Shown: one piece after another, positions 33,101-45,825 of the stretch | How positions within the stretch are numbered: the first letter of the stretch is position 1 | Layout of the letters: every line of letters begins with the position of its first letter | Assembly: GCF_027580225.2 (NCBI RefSeq) | Contig: NC_073348.2 | Span: 26,678,501-26,742,500, forward strand | DNA length: 64,000 bases | Reading direction: 5' to 3' | Source of the DNA: Misgurnus anguillicaudatus | Lineage: Eukaryota > Chordata > Actinopteri > Cypriniformes > Cobitidae | Notes under the pieces: model-generated | The model's database searches: none | Told to the model about the DNA's origin: nothing | The model's input: only the letters and a program-made list of their open reading frames with translations | Made by a program: the position numbers and the translations under genes

Positions 33101-34940
33101 ATATTTTCAAAATAAAATAAAACCAGAAATTTTAGACTTGGTCCTCAAAAAAGATAATGTATGTAAGTAATCTGCAAATTTATTTTGAAATGTAACCCTT
33201 TTACATTTAATTGAACCATACAGACACAAAATAATTAACGTCACGTCATTGACCCTTATAATACTGATAAATTGTCTATGTTACCAGGAAGAACAGGGTG
33301 CTTTGAGCCATGTATAGTACATGTATATATGCTGCATGGTACAAATCTTCAATTTTTTCCTCTGTCAACTGAATTTCCGCCTGTTGTGGCACTGCAATTG
33401 ACTGTGGTACACCAATAAACCATTTGAAATGACATTTTGAGAGGCAGAAAGAAAACAGGAGTGGGATAAAATGAGAATGGCAGAGACGAGGAAGGACACA
33501 GAAGGAATCGCGTGGACTTCAAACGCAAGATCCTCAGGGAGTGGAAAGCCTTTAATTACACAGCGACAGATGAAAACACATCACTGTGTTAAACAATTCT
33601 CTTCAAGCCCTCTCAGATTAATGTCATGCATGGTCTACTGCCCTAAAACTTATGTTATGTCCCACCAATCCATTTTCTCACATTAAATAGTCAACATAAT
33701 GTCCTAGGGAGTCAGCTGACATCGGCTTAACTTAGCACCCTCTTCTATATGTTACATTATTACTACACTTGCTCGTAAAGTTTATTCTTTGCCGCTGTAT
33801 TCTGTTGCATATGTTGTCCATCAATTTTTCTGTGTTTTCTCCTGCATCTATTAATGTAAAGCTACTTTGAAACAATTAAAAATTGTGAAAAGCGCAGTTT
33901 AAATAAAATGTAATTAAATTGAATTGAATGTTTAGAGCCAATGTGAACGAACATAGAGTTTAGATTTCCTTTTTATTTCTAAATATCTGCAAACAGATAA
34001 CTGCTTTGGATGCATGCTGATAAATTGTGGTACACACACAATAACATTCGTCCAGATGGGAAACTTTTGATTTTTTTGTAATTCCCAGTGAAGATTTGAA
34101 TCATTCGCATTACGAATGTTGGTGAACAGCTACAAACAGGCGCAGCTCTTATGCCCTACGGCTTAAAGCATTTTAACATTCAGTCAGCACTTTTCAGCCC
34201 TCCCAACCCAACAACCGCGGATGAAACATGATGACCCAAACCACAAGGAGCTCTATTAATCCGATTATCCCACTGAAAGTGATGAAAACATTTCATGGGT
34301 TTTTCATTCGGCATACAAATGCAGACATGCTTAAATAAAACTCCCAGTCGAACTAAATACATTTTTAATGTAATATTAAAGATATTATTATCTTCTCCTC
34401 TGTTTTTCATTATGGCCTTTAACAGTGATCCGACAGAAAACCTATATCTTAACTTTCACAGCCTGACATGCTGAAATGACACTGACTTTCCAATTTTCTC
34501 TTCAGCTGTTCCTTTTTCTTGCTCAAAGAGTTTGTGAAATGATGAACACCATTACCCTGACCTCCGTGAACCCAACATTTCTTCTTCTGGCTTTCTTTAT
34601 CCTTGGACTTTTATCCCCAGACCCTATAATTCATCTTGAGATGTACTCAAGGTCACAGTGCTGTTGTGTTGAACGTCTTATAATATAACTCACATGGGTT
34701 TTATGTGCACACATGAACAAACCAATCATTAGTATGCATGCTACAATGTCTACATAATCCTCTTAAAGTTCATTCGGTTGATCATCAATGACTTTAGCCT
34801 TTGGCCATTGTATCAGCTTCTGTATATAACTCTTCACTCTCATACTCTTCATCTCACACTATCAGGTCTTAAAAAAAGCAAAAAATGCTGACTTGTTTGT
34901 GATGACAGCGAGTAATCTAATCTGATATATTGTAATGTGA
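33101..34940. other. Intronic sequence, nothing recognised
   Basis: Part of the mtnr1b intron. No exon, RNA gene or clear repeat seen. Confidence 0.5.
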
Positions 34941-35845
34941 TTAAAGGAATACTCCATTTTCTTAAAAGAAAAATCCAGATAATCCACTCACCACCATGTC
35001 ATCCAAAATGTTGATGTCTTTCTTTGTTCAGTCGGAAGAAATTATGTTTTTTGAGGAAAACATTGCAGGATTTTTCTCATTTTAATGGACTTTAATAGAC
35101 ACCAACAATTAACACTTAACTCAACACGTAACATTTTTTTTCAACGGAGTTTCAAAGGACTATAAACAATCCCAAACGAGGCATAAGGGTTTTATCTAGC
35201 GAAACGATTGTCATTTTTGACAAGAAAAATAAAAAATATGCTCTTTTAAAGCACAACTTTTCGTCTAGGTCCGGTCCAGCGCGACCTAACGTAAATGCGT
35301 AGTGACGTAGGGAGGTCACGTGTTACATATAAAACGCACATTTGCGGACCATTGTAAACAATAAACTGACACAAAGACATTAATGAGTATCAGTTGACAT
35401 ACAACAACGTAGGAACGGTCCTCTTTCAACACACTTGTAAACACTGGGGCGGAGTTTCGCACTTGTCTTCTGTGACCTCTTGACGTCATGACGTATTGCG
35501 TGGGGTCACCTGGCGCATCACGACCAGATCTAGACGAGAAGTTGTGCTTTAAAAGTGTATATTTGTTATTTTTCTTGTCAAAAATGACAATCGTTTTGCT
35601 AGATAAGACACTTATGCCTCGTTTGGGATTGTTTATAGTCCTTTGAAACTCTGTTGAAAAAAACTGTTATGTGTTGAGTTAAGTGTTAATTGTTGGTGTC
35701 TATTAAAGTCCATTGAAATGAGAAAAATCCTCAAAAAACATAATTTCTTCTCGACCTAACAAAGAGAGACATCAACATTTTGGATGACATGGTGGTGAGT
35801 AAATTATCTGGATTTTTCTTTTAAGAAAATGGAATATTCCTTTAA
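34941..35845. mobile_element. Large fold-back element, copy 2 (inside mtnr1b intron)
   Basis: Same ends as copy 1 (ttaaaggaatactccatt / ggaatattcctttaa), but the central segment is inverted: the ctccctacgtcact block now lies on the left. It includes a tgacgtca CRE-like octamer near 35483. Confidence 0.92.
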
Positions 35846-36830
35846 GTGCATGTGACATGAATAAAGCATATAGATGCAAAGTAAGAGAGTACACAACTCT
35901 TCAAATTACACCCATGCATATACAATTCACATTCAAAGGTCATGATTGCTCTCAAAGGGATATGAATCCCATCCATGGAGACAAGAAGCAAGAACAAGAG
36001 TTTTTGAGAAAATGTCTTTGCATTTTTCCCTCAGTGATGACAGGGGTAGTTAAGAAAAGCAGTCCGAGTGAGAAGAAAGCACTGACAGCTGGGCAGAAAC
36101 ATGTATGTAGGAGAAAGAGAGTAGAGGGCAAAGCCTCTTATTTCATGTCCAAACTTCATTGCAAAAGCAGCGGAGAGGGTTACAATACCCTTGGGATACA
36201 GAATAAAACAAAACATGCATTCCCTGGTCAACTGTCAAACTCCCTATGCTTAAAAAAGTAGGAAGACAGCTGTAAAGACACAAACTTTGGTTGACTTATA
36301 GATCTTATAGAATTTCTCCATCTATCCTGAATCTTTATCTACAGGGAATGTTTGGAATAGATAAAGTCGACAACTTATAGTGCAAAGCCTCATAAAAAGG
36401 GCTATTTGAGCTTTTCACAAACAAAGAAATCGATACTGTGATTAATTATTTATTACAAAAGCATAAAATAATAAAACTGTAGGGGTTTAGTAATAAATAT
36501 AACAAAAAAATGTAACCTTGGGAGAAGTAAAAGTCAGTAGACCTAACACGTAGCTAAATCATCAGAAATTCATGCAGTCCTTTCTGAGCGACTCTACTGA
36601 TCCGTGCAAATCCTCCTTTTTTTTTTCAGACAGCTGCCTGAGACTTAAGCATTAAGTTAACGCTCTATGTGGTGCCGAAATCAAATTCCAGTCTTGTTAT
36701 AGGGTGAATGATGGCAAAAATTCACATCCGTATAGCTGATGTCATAGTCAAACGTTAAAAAGGAATTAATAAGAAGTTGTTTAATAAAATGTGACAGTTA
36801 TGGGACCGTTTGCAGTGTGATTAAATGAAT
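35846..36830. other. Intronic sequence with an unconvincing 134-codon ORF
   Basis: The plus-strand frame 35857-36261 has no domain, no splice support and no bias that I can see. Likely chance. Confidence 0.45.
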
Positions 36831-36839
36831 GAACAAATG

Positions 36840-37215
36840 CAATTGGTTTTAACCTTTTAAGCGTCACCCCACCCTATTGAGTTAAGTCTACACTCTTGGA
36901 GCTTTCAAACAATATATAGTTTGTCATGATTAGATAAGAATTCATATGCAAACATTGAAGTAAATGTAGGCGTCCCGCTGGTGGGACAGTGACATTTAGC
37001 AGAAAATAAATGTTTTGAGGCACACTCTCTTTATAAATGAATCAATTACTCTCCCTGCATAATTTATTTTATAAAACACTGTTAAAATGTCTATTCTGGA
37101 GGCTTAGACCTTTCCAACGATATATAGTTATATTTGTAGTTATAGATTAAAATTTACATCAACAATATTAATGCAAACTTAGGTGTCCCGTATTCGGGAC
37201 GGCGACGCTTAACAT
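36840..37215 (+). repeat. Two diverged copies of a hairpin-ended repeat
   Basis: Both copies contain cc.aacgatatatag / aacaatatatagtt, then a stretch of about 60 bp, then a GTCCCG..CGGGAC-type hairpin (gtcccgctggtgggac at 36972, gtcccgtattcgggac at 37184). Confidence 0.55.
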
Positions 37216-37307
37216 ATGACCTATACCAGATATCAAAACACATCAGATAAGCCAAATTGACTGTCTTGGGTGGGATGGAATAAGTTTTTTTTATACTACT
37301 TATAGAC

Positions 37308-37388
37308 ACACTGTAAAAAGTAAAAGTTGGATCAACTTAAAAAATTACTTCAATTGGTAAAGTTTTGTCAACTTAAATTTTCTCACCT
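37308..37388. repeat. Fragment of a MITE cut by the next element
   Basis: cactgtaaaaagtaaaagttg starts a known-looking fold-back repeat. Its partner end is missing because sequence switches to the ctaaagggacactcc element at 37389. Confidence 0.5.
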
Positions 37389-39430
37389 AAAGGGACACTC
37401 CACTTTTTTGACAATATGCTCATTTTCCAGCTCCCCTAGAGTTAAACATTTGATTTTTACAGTTTTGGAATCCATTCAGCTGATCTCCGGGTCTGCGCCA
37501 GCACCTCTAGCATAGCTTAGCATAATCCATTGAATCCGATTAGACCACTAGCATCGCGCCAAAAAACAACCAAAGACTTCTGTAGTTAAATTGGCCCTCA
37601 TTTATCATTCTTGCGTAGAAACGGGCGTATATGTTGGCGTAAGATTATGCGTACACTCCTCTCACCGCCTGATTTATGAAACTGTGCGTACCGTTGATAT
37701 TCAGGTGTACGCAAATATCTGCCCTTCATAAATGCCGCGGCTGAAAACGATCGTCATTAGAATAACACGCCCATATAAATGCAAGTCTCCACCTCCCCCA
37801 CGCCCTCATTTTACGACATTGACACATGGAAGACGGCAAAGAAGACAAACCGGGGAAGTGGAAAGAAACAAAATTGTTTTATTTGGGAGTTTAAAGAGCG
37901 GGATTAAAGACACATTAATAATTGCATGACATTTTGTAATATTTGTATTATTATTTTTATTATTAATGACCCTTAATTGATTTTTAGAAGAATAATTATT
38001 TATTATTATTATTAATATTATCATTATTATTTACTGTTGCCTACATCTAAATTATATGTCTGCTTAATGGTTCGGTTAAGTTTTTTTTAAATAATATTTT
38101 AAAATGATGTAGTAACTTTTATAGTGTGTTTTTCTGTATTTACATACAGTTGTTTGTTAGCTAAGATCCAGTTTCATACGGAGCTCCGGATATAATTCAA
38201 ATTAACAATTTGTTTCCACGACATCCACATGTTTTACTAGGCTAATTCATAATTTGAAGTAATAATAATTGTAATAGTAATGACGAAATATTATAATAAT
38301 TAATCCCAAGGAACAAACTGTTGAATATTGGGAACGAATTTTATATTTATGGCCATACTTTAGACTAAATAAGAAAAAGAAGTGTCCATAATGTAGCATA
38401 AAAGATAATTCGTGGCCATGATTTTGTCCGCATGTCATCATGATCGGATTTATGGCTCCATTCAACACAAACATTTTACTTTACCTATTCATGTGTAGCT
38501 ATTTATTTATCATCGAATGGTATGTAACTAGCTTACCTTTTGATGCATTATTACCATGTTTTCTTAGCACATCCTTGTGCTTTCTTGCAATGTGCCGCTT
38601 CAGATTCCAGGATGAATATTTGCTAACTTTTACAGTCTCTCCACGCTTCCTTTTAATGTTTTCTTCCTGTCCAATCTTAACTTTGATTTTTACTTTACAT
38701 CAAAGGGCGTTCTGGGTTCAACGAGCGGTGCTGAGCGAGCGGACTTTTTAGAAAGGCGCTTTGATGGTAATATTACCGCACCGCTCAAGGCTCGCTCCGC
38801 TCCGCTCACATGCTTTGCCCTGAAACGTCAGGTAAAGCGCCCAGGCTCTCAACTGAAGGAATACATATGCATACAAATCAAATGCTTTGGTAAAGTCTCT
38901 CAAATTAAACATTGAAGTCCATGTTGCATAAAAATAAACACTGAAGTTTGTAAGTATTATGTTTTTTTTTTACAGTGGGTCATAATATATCATATATTTT
39001 AGTTTGTCAGTGCGTTTTGTGGTGTTAGGAAGTGTTTGCGCATTTCTGCACTAACTCAAAATGTGCGTACACCACCTCCCGAGCAGGCGTAGGATTTGAG
39101 CGTACCGTACGCCAACGTCCATATTGATAAATCTCAAAGTCACCGTGGTTTTGGGTGTACGCCAGGTGTACGCTGGAATTTTGGTGTACGCACTTTTGAT
39201 AAATGAGGGCCATTGTGTATGAAGACTGACGAAAAATTTAAAGTTGCGATTATCTATACAGATATGGCTAGGAACTATACTCTCATTCTGGTATAATAAT
39301 CAGGGACTTTGCTGCCGTAACATGGCTGCATGAGGCGCAACGATGTTACGCAGCGGCCGAAAATAGTCCCCTTAGTATCTTTCAATAGCAGCGGACTGTT
39401 TTCGGGCACTGCATAATATCATTGCGCACA
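37389..39430. mobile_element. AAAGGGACACTCC element, interrupted
   Basis: Left part 37389-37592 matches 45561-45780 closely. The right part, 39215 to about 39430, continues it (ctcattctggtataataatc, gcagcggactgttttcggg). The middle is a separate 1.6-kb insertion, and the far end is truncated. Confidence 0.8.
37593..39211. mobile_element. Harbinger-like DNA transposon, decayed, nested
   Basis: Terminal inverted repeats start ggccctcatttatca, with a 3-bp target duplication att at 37590-37592 and 39212-39214. Subterminal gtacgc/gcgtac words are frequent. A frame beginning MEDGKEDKPGKWKETK at 37826 is preceded by tataaatgcaa but stops after about 22 codons. A minus-strand frame near 38590-38720 is Lys/Arg-rich. 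The 3-bp duplication and size suggest PIF/Harbinger; no catalytic DDE region is visible. Confidence 0.75.
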
Positions 39431-39985
39431 GCTTTATGCTTTTCTTTTTTTTAAATCCCAAATGAGTGAAAACTAGTGAAGAATCATCTCCCTCAAAGTA
39501 AAACTTTTCGGTATGGCCTTTCCATAAAAATTTAAATGTGATCTATGTGTAATTAGATGGAAATGAACTTTTGATGGAAGCTCACAGCCTCGCCGAGCGT
39601 GTCTTACGGTTCACCTAGAGCTCAGTCCTACAAGTATAATTACTAATGGAGGAGGGTGACCTTGTGGAAATTCACAGCAGCCAAATTTATGTGCTCATTA
39701 GCACAGCATCTTCACTCCCAGTCATAACTGATAAAAGCTGCAACTACGCGGGGACCCCGCTGCTACATATGATTAAAAACCAAGAAAGAAAAATAATGAA
39801 TTCAGAATATGGAGAACTTAAAATGAATTCCAAATCATGCTGTGGACACAGCAGCTTACTTGATTCAATCTTTAACTAATTAATCACAGTGACATTTTCT
39901 TTAAATTACAATAATTATCTTTAGTTCTTTTTTAATTTATTTAGGTCTCTTTATTTTGTAATATATTCCTTTGTACTCTGTCCAA
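39431..39985. other. Intronic sequence, nothing recognised
   Basis: AT-rich; open frames short and unsupported. Confidence 0.45.
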
Positions 39986-39989
39986 ATAA

Positions 39990-40140
39990 CAATTCAAAAA
40001 GTACACCTTTGCACATAAAAAGTTTATATTAGTACCTCAGAGGTACATTAAGGGTACTACATATATATAGTATCTGTACCTAAATGGTACCAGTGACAGC
40101 TTGGGACCATTTCTTTCCTTTTTTCTCTAACAGTGTACAA
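39990..40140. repeat. GTACC-rich MITE, copy 1
   Basis: Contains tacctcagaggtacatta, ctgtacctaaatggtacc and ends with acagtgtaca. Related to 43095-43310 and 47960-48115. Confidence 0.6.
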
Positions 40141-40407
40141 CAGCTCTAATGTATTATCATGAACATATTGCGACACCGTTTAGACAAGTGTCCTCCATTA
40201 TTAACCAATTTGGTTGTGCAAATTTGCTATGTTTTTCAACTTACTGCCAAGTGTCACATTAGCACAAATCTGTCAACAAATTCTAGTCTTTTCCTTAATT
40301 GAGTTCAAACAATCCTCATTTCCTCAGTTTTTAATAAGACAGATAATGCTTACAAGACTTTACTGCACACTCTGCAACTAAGAAATTTAATTGAAAACTT
40401 GTCTTCT

Positions 40408-40675
40408 TAAAGGGATAGTTCACTTTAAAATGAACATTCTCTCATCATTTACTCATCCTCGTGTTGTTCTAAACCTGTATGAATTTCTTTTTTCTGATGA
40501 ACGCAAAAGAAGATATTTTGAGAAATTATGATTTTTGAAGTATTTTGGAAGTATTGTGATAAATGATTAAAAAAAATATTTTGATAAATGATGGTAAGCA
40601 CACAGTTGATGGTACCCATTAAATTCCATCATATTTTTTTATTTCTACTATGGAAGTCAATGGTCACTATCTGCT
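40408..40675. mobile_element. Half of a TTAAAGGGATA-family MITE
   Basis: Left end ttaaagggatagttcac, then catcatttactcatcctcg. It continues to ctatggaagtcaatgg near the centre of the palindrome, where it ends; the second arm is lost. Confidence 0.8.
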
Positions 40676-41770
40676 GCAGAGCCGGCACCAGACCATAACT
40701 AACAGGGGGGCACGTGGCTTCCAACGGGGGGCACGCAATTAGCAACAATAACTTGCAAAAACAAGGCATTAAAACAACAAATACAGTGCAACCACACACT
40801 CATAGAACTGGTACAGACTGTCAGCTCATTTCCCGTTTAAAGTGCAGATGATCACAAACTATGCGCAAAAGTTAAACTATTTTGAACTTTGACCACGGCA
40901 TGAGCGCAAGCAATTGAAATGAATGGGTTTCATAGCGCAGCGCACACTGCGTCCTAAAAGCCGCTTTACCATAATCAGGTTGTAATGCTGTTAACGGTCT
41001 ATAGCCACACTTCACATTAAGCTTACGTAAATTAAAACAATGCTAACTTACCTTTAAAAAAGCTGAAGTCGGCGTGTACGAACATTAAACTTCCTTAAAA
41101 CGGTGTCCTGTAGATTTGAAAATTCCACCTCGACCTCTAATCTCCGAGTTTGAGCCAGTCCGTGTTTGCATGAAGTCAGATGGAGCAGGCGGTGCTGGTT
41201 CATTCTAAATGTTCTAATATCCATATTTTAAACGATCCATAAAATGCTGCGAAAAAACACGTTGCTATCAAGTCAGAAATATGCTAAAGACATAAAGACG
41301 CATGAGACGCCGCAATACTACCAATCAGAGAAACTGGTCTATTTTAATTAAAGAAAACATCAACTATATTTTCCTCATTTGATTACAGTTTGACAGATAG
41401 AAAGAGGCTCACTACACTTATAAAAGTATAAATGCATGTGGTTCACAAACAGAAGAATATGAACCTTCAAACCAATTTGCCATCTGCTCAGCCTCCCCTT
41501 ATGAAACTCACTATGGGCTCCGTGTCCCTTCTAACCAAAAAGTATTACATCATCACTCTGTGCCTGTGCAAAATGTCAACACAACATTTGATACTCTCGA
41601 TGTAAATTAGAAAAGTCATGGAATAATGTAAATAAAAAAATCAGATTATGTTATGTAACTTGAACAAAACATCTAAAATATTCAGCTGTGGTTCTGGTGC
41701 GATTCAATATGCTTTACAACGATGAGCTTGAGCTGAATCTAAAGACTATAGATTTTTATTTGTCATTATG
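40676..41770. other. Intronic sequence, nothing recognised
   Basis: A GC-richer beginning (gccggcaccagacc, aggggggcacg) may be an old repeat edge; no gene. Confidence 0.4.
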
Positions 41771-42235
41771 TTAAAGGAAAACACCACTGTTTTTAAATAT
41801 TATATGTTTTTAAATATGTTCTTAGACAAATTAATACATACCTACATTTTTCAATATGTGCACTTCATCTTTGGACAGCGCGATGTGTTAGCACTTAGCT
41901 TAGCCCCATTCATTCCTTAGGATCCAAACAGGGATGAATTTAGAAGCCACCAAACACTTCCATGTTTTCCGTATTTAAAGACTGTTACATGAGTATTTAC
42001 ACGAGTAAGTATGATAAAAAATGAGAACTATATTGCATAACGGAAGAGCACTTAGTTTGCAGCACTGATCCCTGTTTGGATCCTAAGGAATGAATGGGGC
42101 TAGGCTAAATGCTAACACATTCACAATGCACTGTGCAAAGATGAAGTGCACGCACTGAAAAAAGATAGGTATTCATTCGTCTACATTGAGGTAAGAACAT
42201 AGTAAAATATTGAAAACTGTGGTGTTTTCCTTTAA
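41771..42235. mobile_element. Fold-back MITE, second copy of the 31951 family
   Basis: Ends ttaaaggaaaacaccac / gtggtgttttcctttaa. Shorter centre than the copy at 31951-32541. Confidence 0.9.
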
Positions 42236-43090
42236 AAAAATACATTGAAGGGTTTAAAATGCTTTAGGCAGTCAATCTTTGATCAGATCAAAATTTGTCT
42301 TCATGAATTTCAGATTGGGTGCCTATAAGTTTCCAATAATCAAATTCTTTTAGTCTGGAGCTTTGCATTTTTATCTATCAGTTTATGTGATAACTGGTGG
42401 ATTTCATTAAACCAATGTGATCAAATCCTGCCCATGTAAGCAAGCATAAACAGATCTAGGAAATTGTGACATGCAGTAACTTTCTTTGCCGGTTCTCTGG
42501 TTTGTGAAATTATGAGGGATGAGTTTAAAGATCATGGTGATCCCTCACGCTCGCTGTTTTATCTTCTGCTGAGGTAGAGACAGCATGTAGAATTGAAGAA
42601 GAGAATTTGCATAGATAGCAAAGTAAACTTTGCAAAGCAGCAAAACCTTTCGGCATGAATTCAGTTCAGTATAATTTAACATTGCAACTGAGATGTATCT
42701 AGAGTTTGCAACACAGAGAATACAGGTTTGATTCTCAGTGAATGCACAACTGATAAACTGCACAAAAAGCAAGCGTCAAGTGCATAAATGCAAATGAAAT
42801 GCAAGACCTTTGGTTGGAACTGTCTGCAAAAAGATAAATCCTAAGACTGTCGATTGGGAATCGGAGATGCTACCGTTACGTTGGACAGAAACAGAACGCA
42901 CTGACTTATTTTTGACTTATTTAAATCCAAGCATCTTTGAAGAAGTTTAAAGGAGGTGGCGCTCACAGAGAACAGACAGTCCGAGACAAACAGTTGCTGC
43001 TGTGAAACTATCATCAAGTAAAGATAAAAGTGATGCCAAACCTCAGTCTACTATTTGAACCTCCAGCTGAGTGAAACTGGAACTGAATGT
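42236..43090. other. Intronic sequence, nothing recognised
   Basis: Unique-looking DNA with no supported feature. Confidence 0.45.
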
Positions 43091-43094
43091 AAAA

Positions 43095-43310
43095 AGGTAC
43101 CAAAGTTGTCACTAAGATGGTACCTTTTAAAAGGTCCCAATTTGTACTATTTAGGTACAGATATGTTGTCAGTGTATACCTCTAGGCTACCAAAGTGTTA
43201 ATTTGAGGTACCAATACAGTATTTACCTTTAACTAAAACTTTTTTAAAAGGTACCTCTCCATTGAAACTGTTATGCCTTTTTGTACCTTATTTTCTGAGA
43301 GTGTAGCAAG
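43095..43310. repeat. GTACC-rich MITE, copy 2
   Basis: Inverted ends aaaggtaccaaagttg and tttttgtacc. Interior has repeated ggtacc, gaggtacc and tacctctagg words. Confidence 0.7.
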
Positions 43311-44250
43311 AGAAAGAAAAATGTCAGATGAAATATAAGACATCAACAAAGTTCTATTACACTTGTGAATTTATTTTTGATTGACTCTCATACACTGCTG
43401 ACTGTAGGTCAGCTGAGCTGAATGGATTCATTAGCACAATATGATCTGTCTTTCATGCAAGATACAAGCGCTCTTTCATGTGGGATGGGATGCAAGCAAT
43501 CTTACATAACAGTTAATCCTGCAAAGAACAAAACAGTCTGGTTTTTATCTGAGACCTGAGGTGTTTTAGTTATTGCTCTCAGTATTACACTAACAGAAGG
43601 CACAGCAAATCATGCTACAAATTAAGACAAATTATCTTTAGCATTTTACAGCCCTATTGGCCTTGTATTAAAATTAAAATCTTAGCTCACGCACCTGTGC
43701 ACTGATGTCTTTAAAATTGCCTAAAATCTGTCCCTCAAGGGAAGACCCGCCTGCAAACTTTGATGTTTATAAAACTTCCCTATAAGAAGGTTTTTCAGGC
43801 CTTAGAAAACAGCAGGTGGGCTGCTTGCTACCTCTCAATATGAGAGGATTGCTACCTTCAGCAATGTACCCCAAACTACTTTTCTCAAATCTCTCAGGAG
43901 TTCAAAGACACATGTGTTTTCTAAAACATCACGTGTATTTGTGGCAAACGTGACTTTGTCTGTAAAATTCATAATCTAATTATGGGATTAGGAGCATTAA
44001 ATTTTGACTTTAACAAGTGTTTTAATTCACATTGCTTGATATGTTTGGTACCATTTTAATAAAGATATCAAAAATGTTCTTTACATTATATATGATGATT
44101 TTATGTAAAAAAACTATACATTAAATCACAAGAAAATGACTTGGCTATAGGTTTTTACATACAGTATAATGAATTGGTACTGTTGCTGTCCATGGTGCTG
44201 AATTTGCTCAAACGCATGCAATGAGCCAAATAATGAACTTTTATGTTTGT
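43311..44250. other. Intronic sequence, nothing recognised
   Basis: No exon or repeat that I can support. Confidence 0.45.
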
Positions 44251-44254
44251 CTCT

Positions 44255-44815
44255 GGGGACCGAGGGGCAACCTTCCGATCTCTCTAATGAAGCCAACACG
44301 GAAGTGACTTAAACTGCAATGCATCGACTGGCCGCTTGAGGCTGGCTCCAAAAGGGAGTCAATTCCCATAGACTCCCATGTTAAAAATGGCCAACTTTAC
44401 AGTAGAAAATAATATGTTTACAGCCTGGTACAAAAAGTGTTTTTGGCCTATATAGCTAAATTTGCCCTTAATGACAACTGTGAGGGGGGTGAATTTTTTT
44501 GTAACTCATCCGTTTAGAGTATATTAAGCCTTAAACTTCTGCATAATTAAGGGCGTGGCCGCTTGAGTGTCGGTTGAACAGCCACTGTTGTCACTAGACT
44601 CGCGCTAGGCGGGCGTGGTTTCACCTCAGCTTCACCCATGTCCCGCCTCTTTACCCATTTTCGGTTTTCCGCGAGTAATTCGCGGGGACGCGCGGCCGAG
44701 ATGGCGACGGCAGGCAACGCCTACTTTAAGCTTCAAAAGCGATCTTCACAAACCAATGGGTGACGTCACGGACACTACGTCCATATTTTTTACGGTCTAT
44801 GCTGGGGACACATGA
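44255..44815 (+). repeat. GC-rich teleost interspersed repeat
   Basis: A block from ggggaccgaggggcaacc to ttttttacggtctatgctgg. It is GC- and CpG-richer than its flanks and includes gactcccatgttaaaaatgg and gggtgacgtcacggacac. It resembles a widespread fish repeat; the family is not assigned. The 66- and 139-codon frames here are not credible genes. Confidence 0.55.
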
Positions 44816-45560
44816 GTTACATTGTGCCGGTGGAAATGTTTCTCTGAAGGCTTCTACTCAGACTCTATTTCATCCTAAGCTGCTAAATGTCAGACATAAG
44901 CCACCCATCTTCTGTGCCACTGTTAATTCTTTCCAAGTGTGCGATGTGTCTGTCTGTGTGACAGCACAGGTGTTCAACATCCAGCGGAGACAGGTGGTGA
45001 GGAAAAAAGTACAGATAGTTGTTCCACACCTCCACTGGTCTCAACAGTTGAGACGAGAATATGAGAGCGAAAGACACATACACTCAGAGAAAGACAGAAA
45101 GAGGGAAAAAGAAAAAACACCTTATACGGAAAGCTGGACAGATGTTAAAGGCTTTGACAGCTCTGCGGATGGACACTGACCTGATTCAGCTTTAATCAAG
45201 CACAGCCCCGTGGCCAAGGAAAAAGCAAGAGTGGACAAAATCCCCCTCGACGCAAACGGAGCAAGCATCAAACTGAATAGTTCCTGTCAACTTTCTTAAA
45301 GGGACAGACCACCTACAAATGAAAATCAGTGATTCACACTTCCAAAAACATTCCAGAAAATGTGTTGTTGCTCTTTTTCATGCAGTGAAAGTTTGTTCAA
45401 TACGATCTATTGTGTTTATTAGTGCCCATACTGGTGCCAGGTGATGCCAAGAAACTTCTCTTTAATGTATTGATATCATCTGTGCGTTTGGAAAAAAAAA
45501 CGTTTGTCAGATGAATAAATTGGTGAGTAAGGGACGATGTAAAAAGTTCACACATTTCAT
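44816..45560. other. Intronic sequence, nothing recognised
   Basis: A 139-codon plus-strand frame (44760-45179) starts in the repeat and has no domain. Confidence 0.4.
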
Positions 45561-45825
45561 TTAAAGGGACACTCCACTTTTTTGAAAATATGTTCATTTT
45601 CCAGTTCCCCTAGAGTTAAACTTTTGATTTTTACAGTTTTTGAATCCATTCAGATGATCTCTGGGTCTGGCGCTCACTTTTAGCATAGCTTAGCATAATC
45701 CATTGAATCTGATTAGACCATTAGCGCCTAAAAAATAACCAAAGATTTTCGAAAATTTTATTTAAAACTTGACTCTTCTGCCGGAAAATTAGCATGTTTT
45801 CAAAAAAAATGGAGTGTCCCTTTAA
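45561..45825. mobile_element. AAAGGGACACTCC MITE, short copy
   Basis: Ends ttaaagggacactccact / ggagtgtccctttaa. A shortened relative of the interrupted element at 37389. Confidence 0.88.

Noticed and set aside
35857..36261. 134-codon plus-strand ORF in the mtnr1b intron
   Set aside because: No domain, splice sites or promoter; consistent with chance.
44760..45179. 139-codon plus-strand ORF
   Set aside because: Begins in a GC-rich interspersed repeat and continues into unique sequence without any domain.
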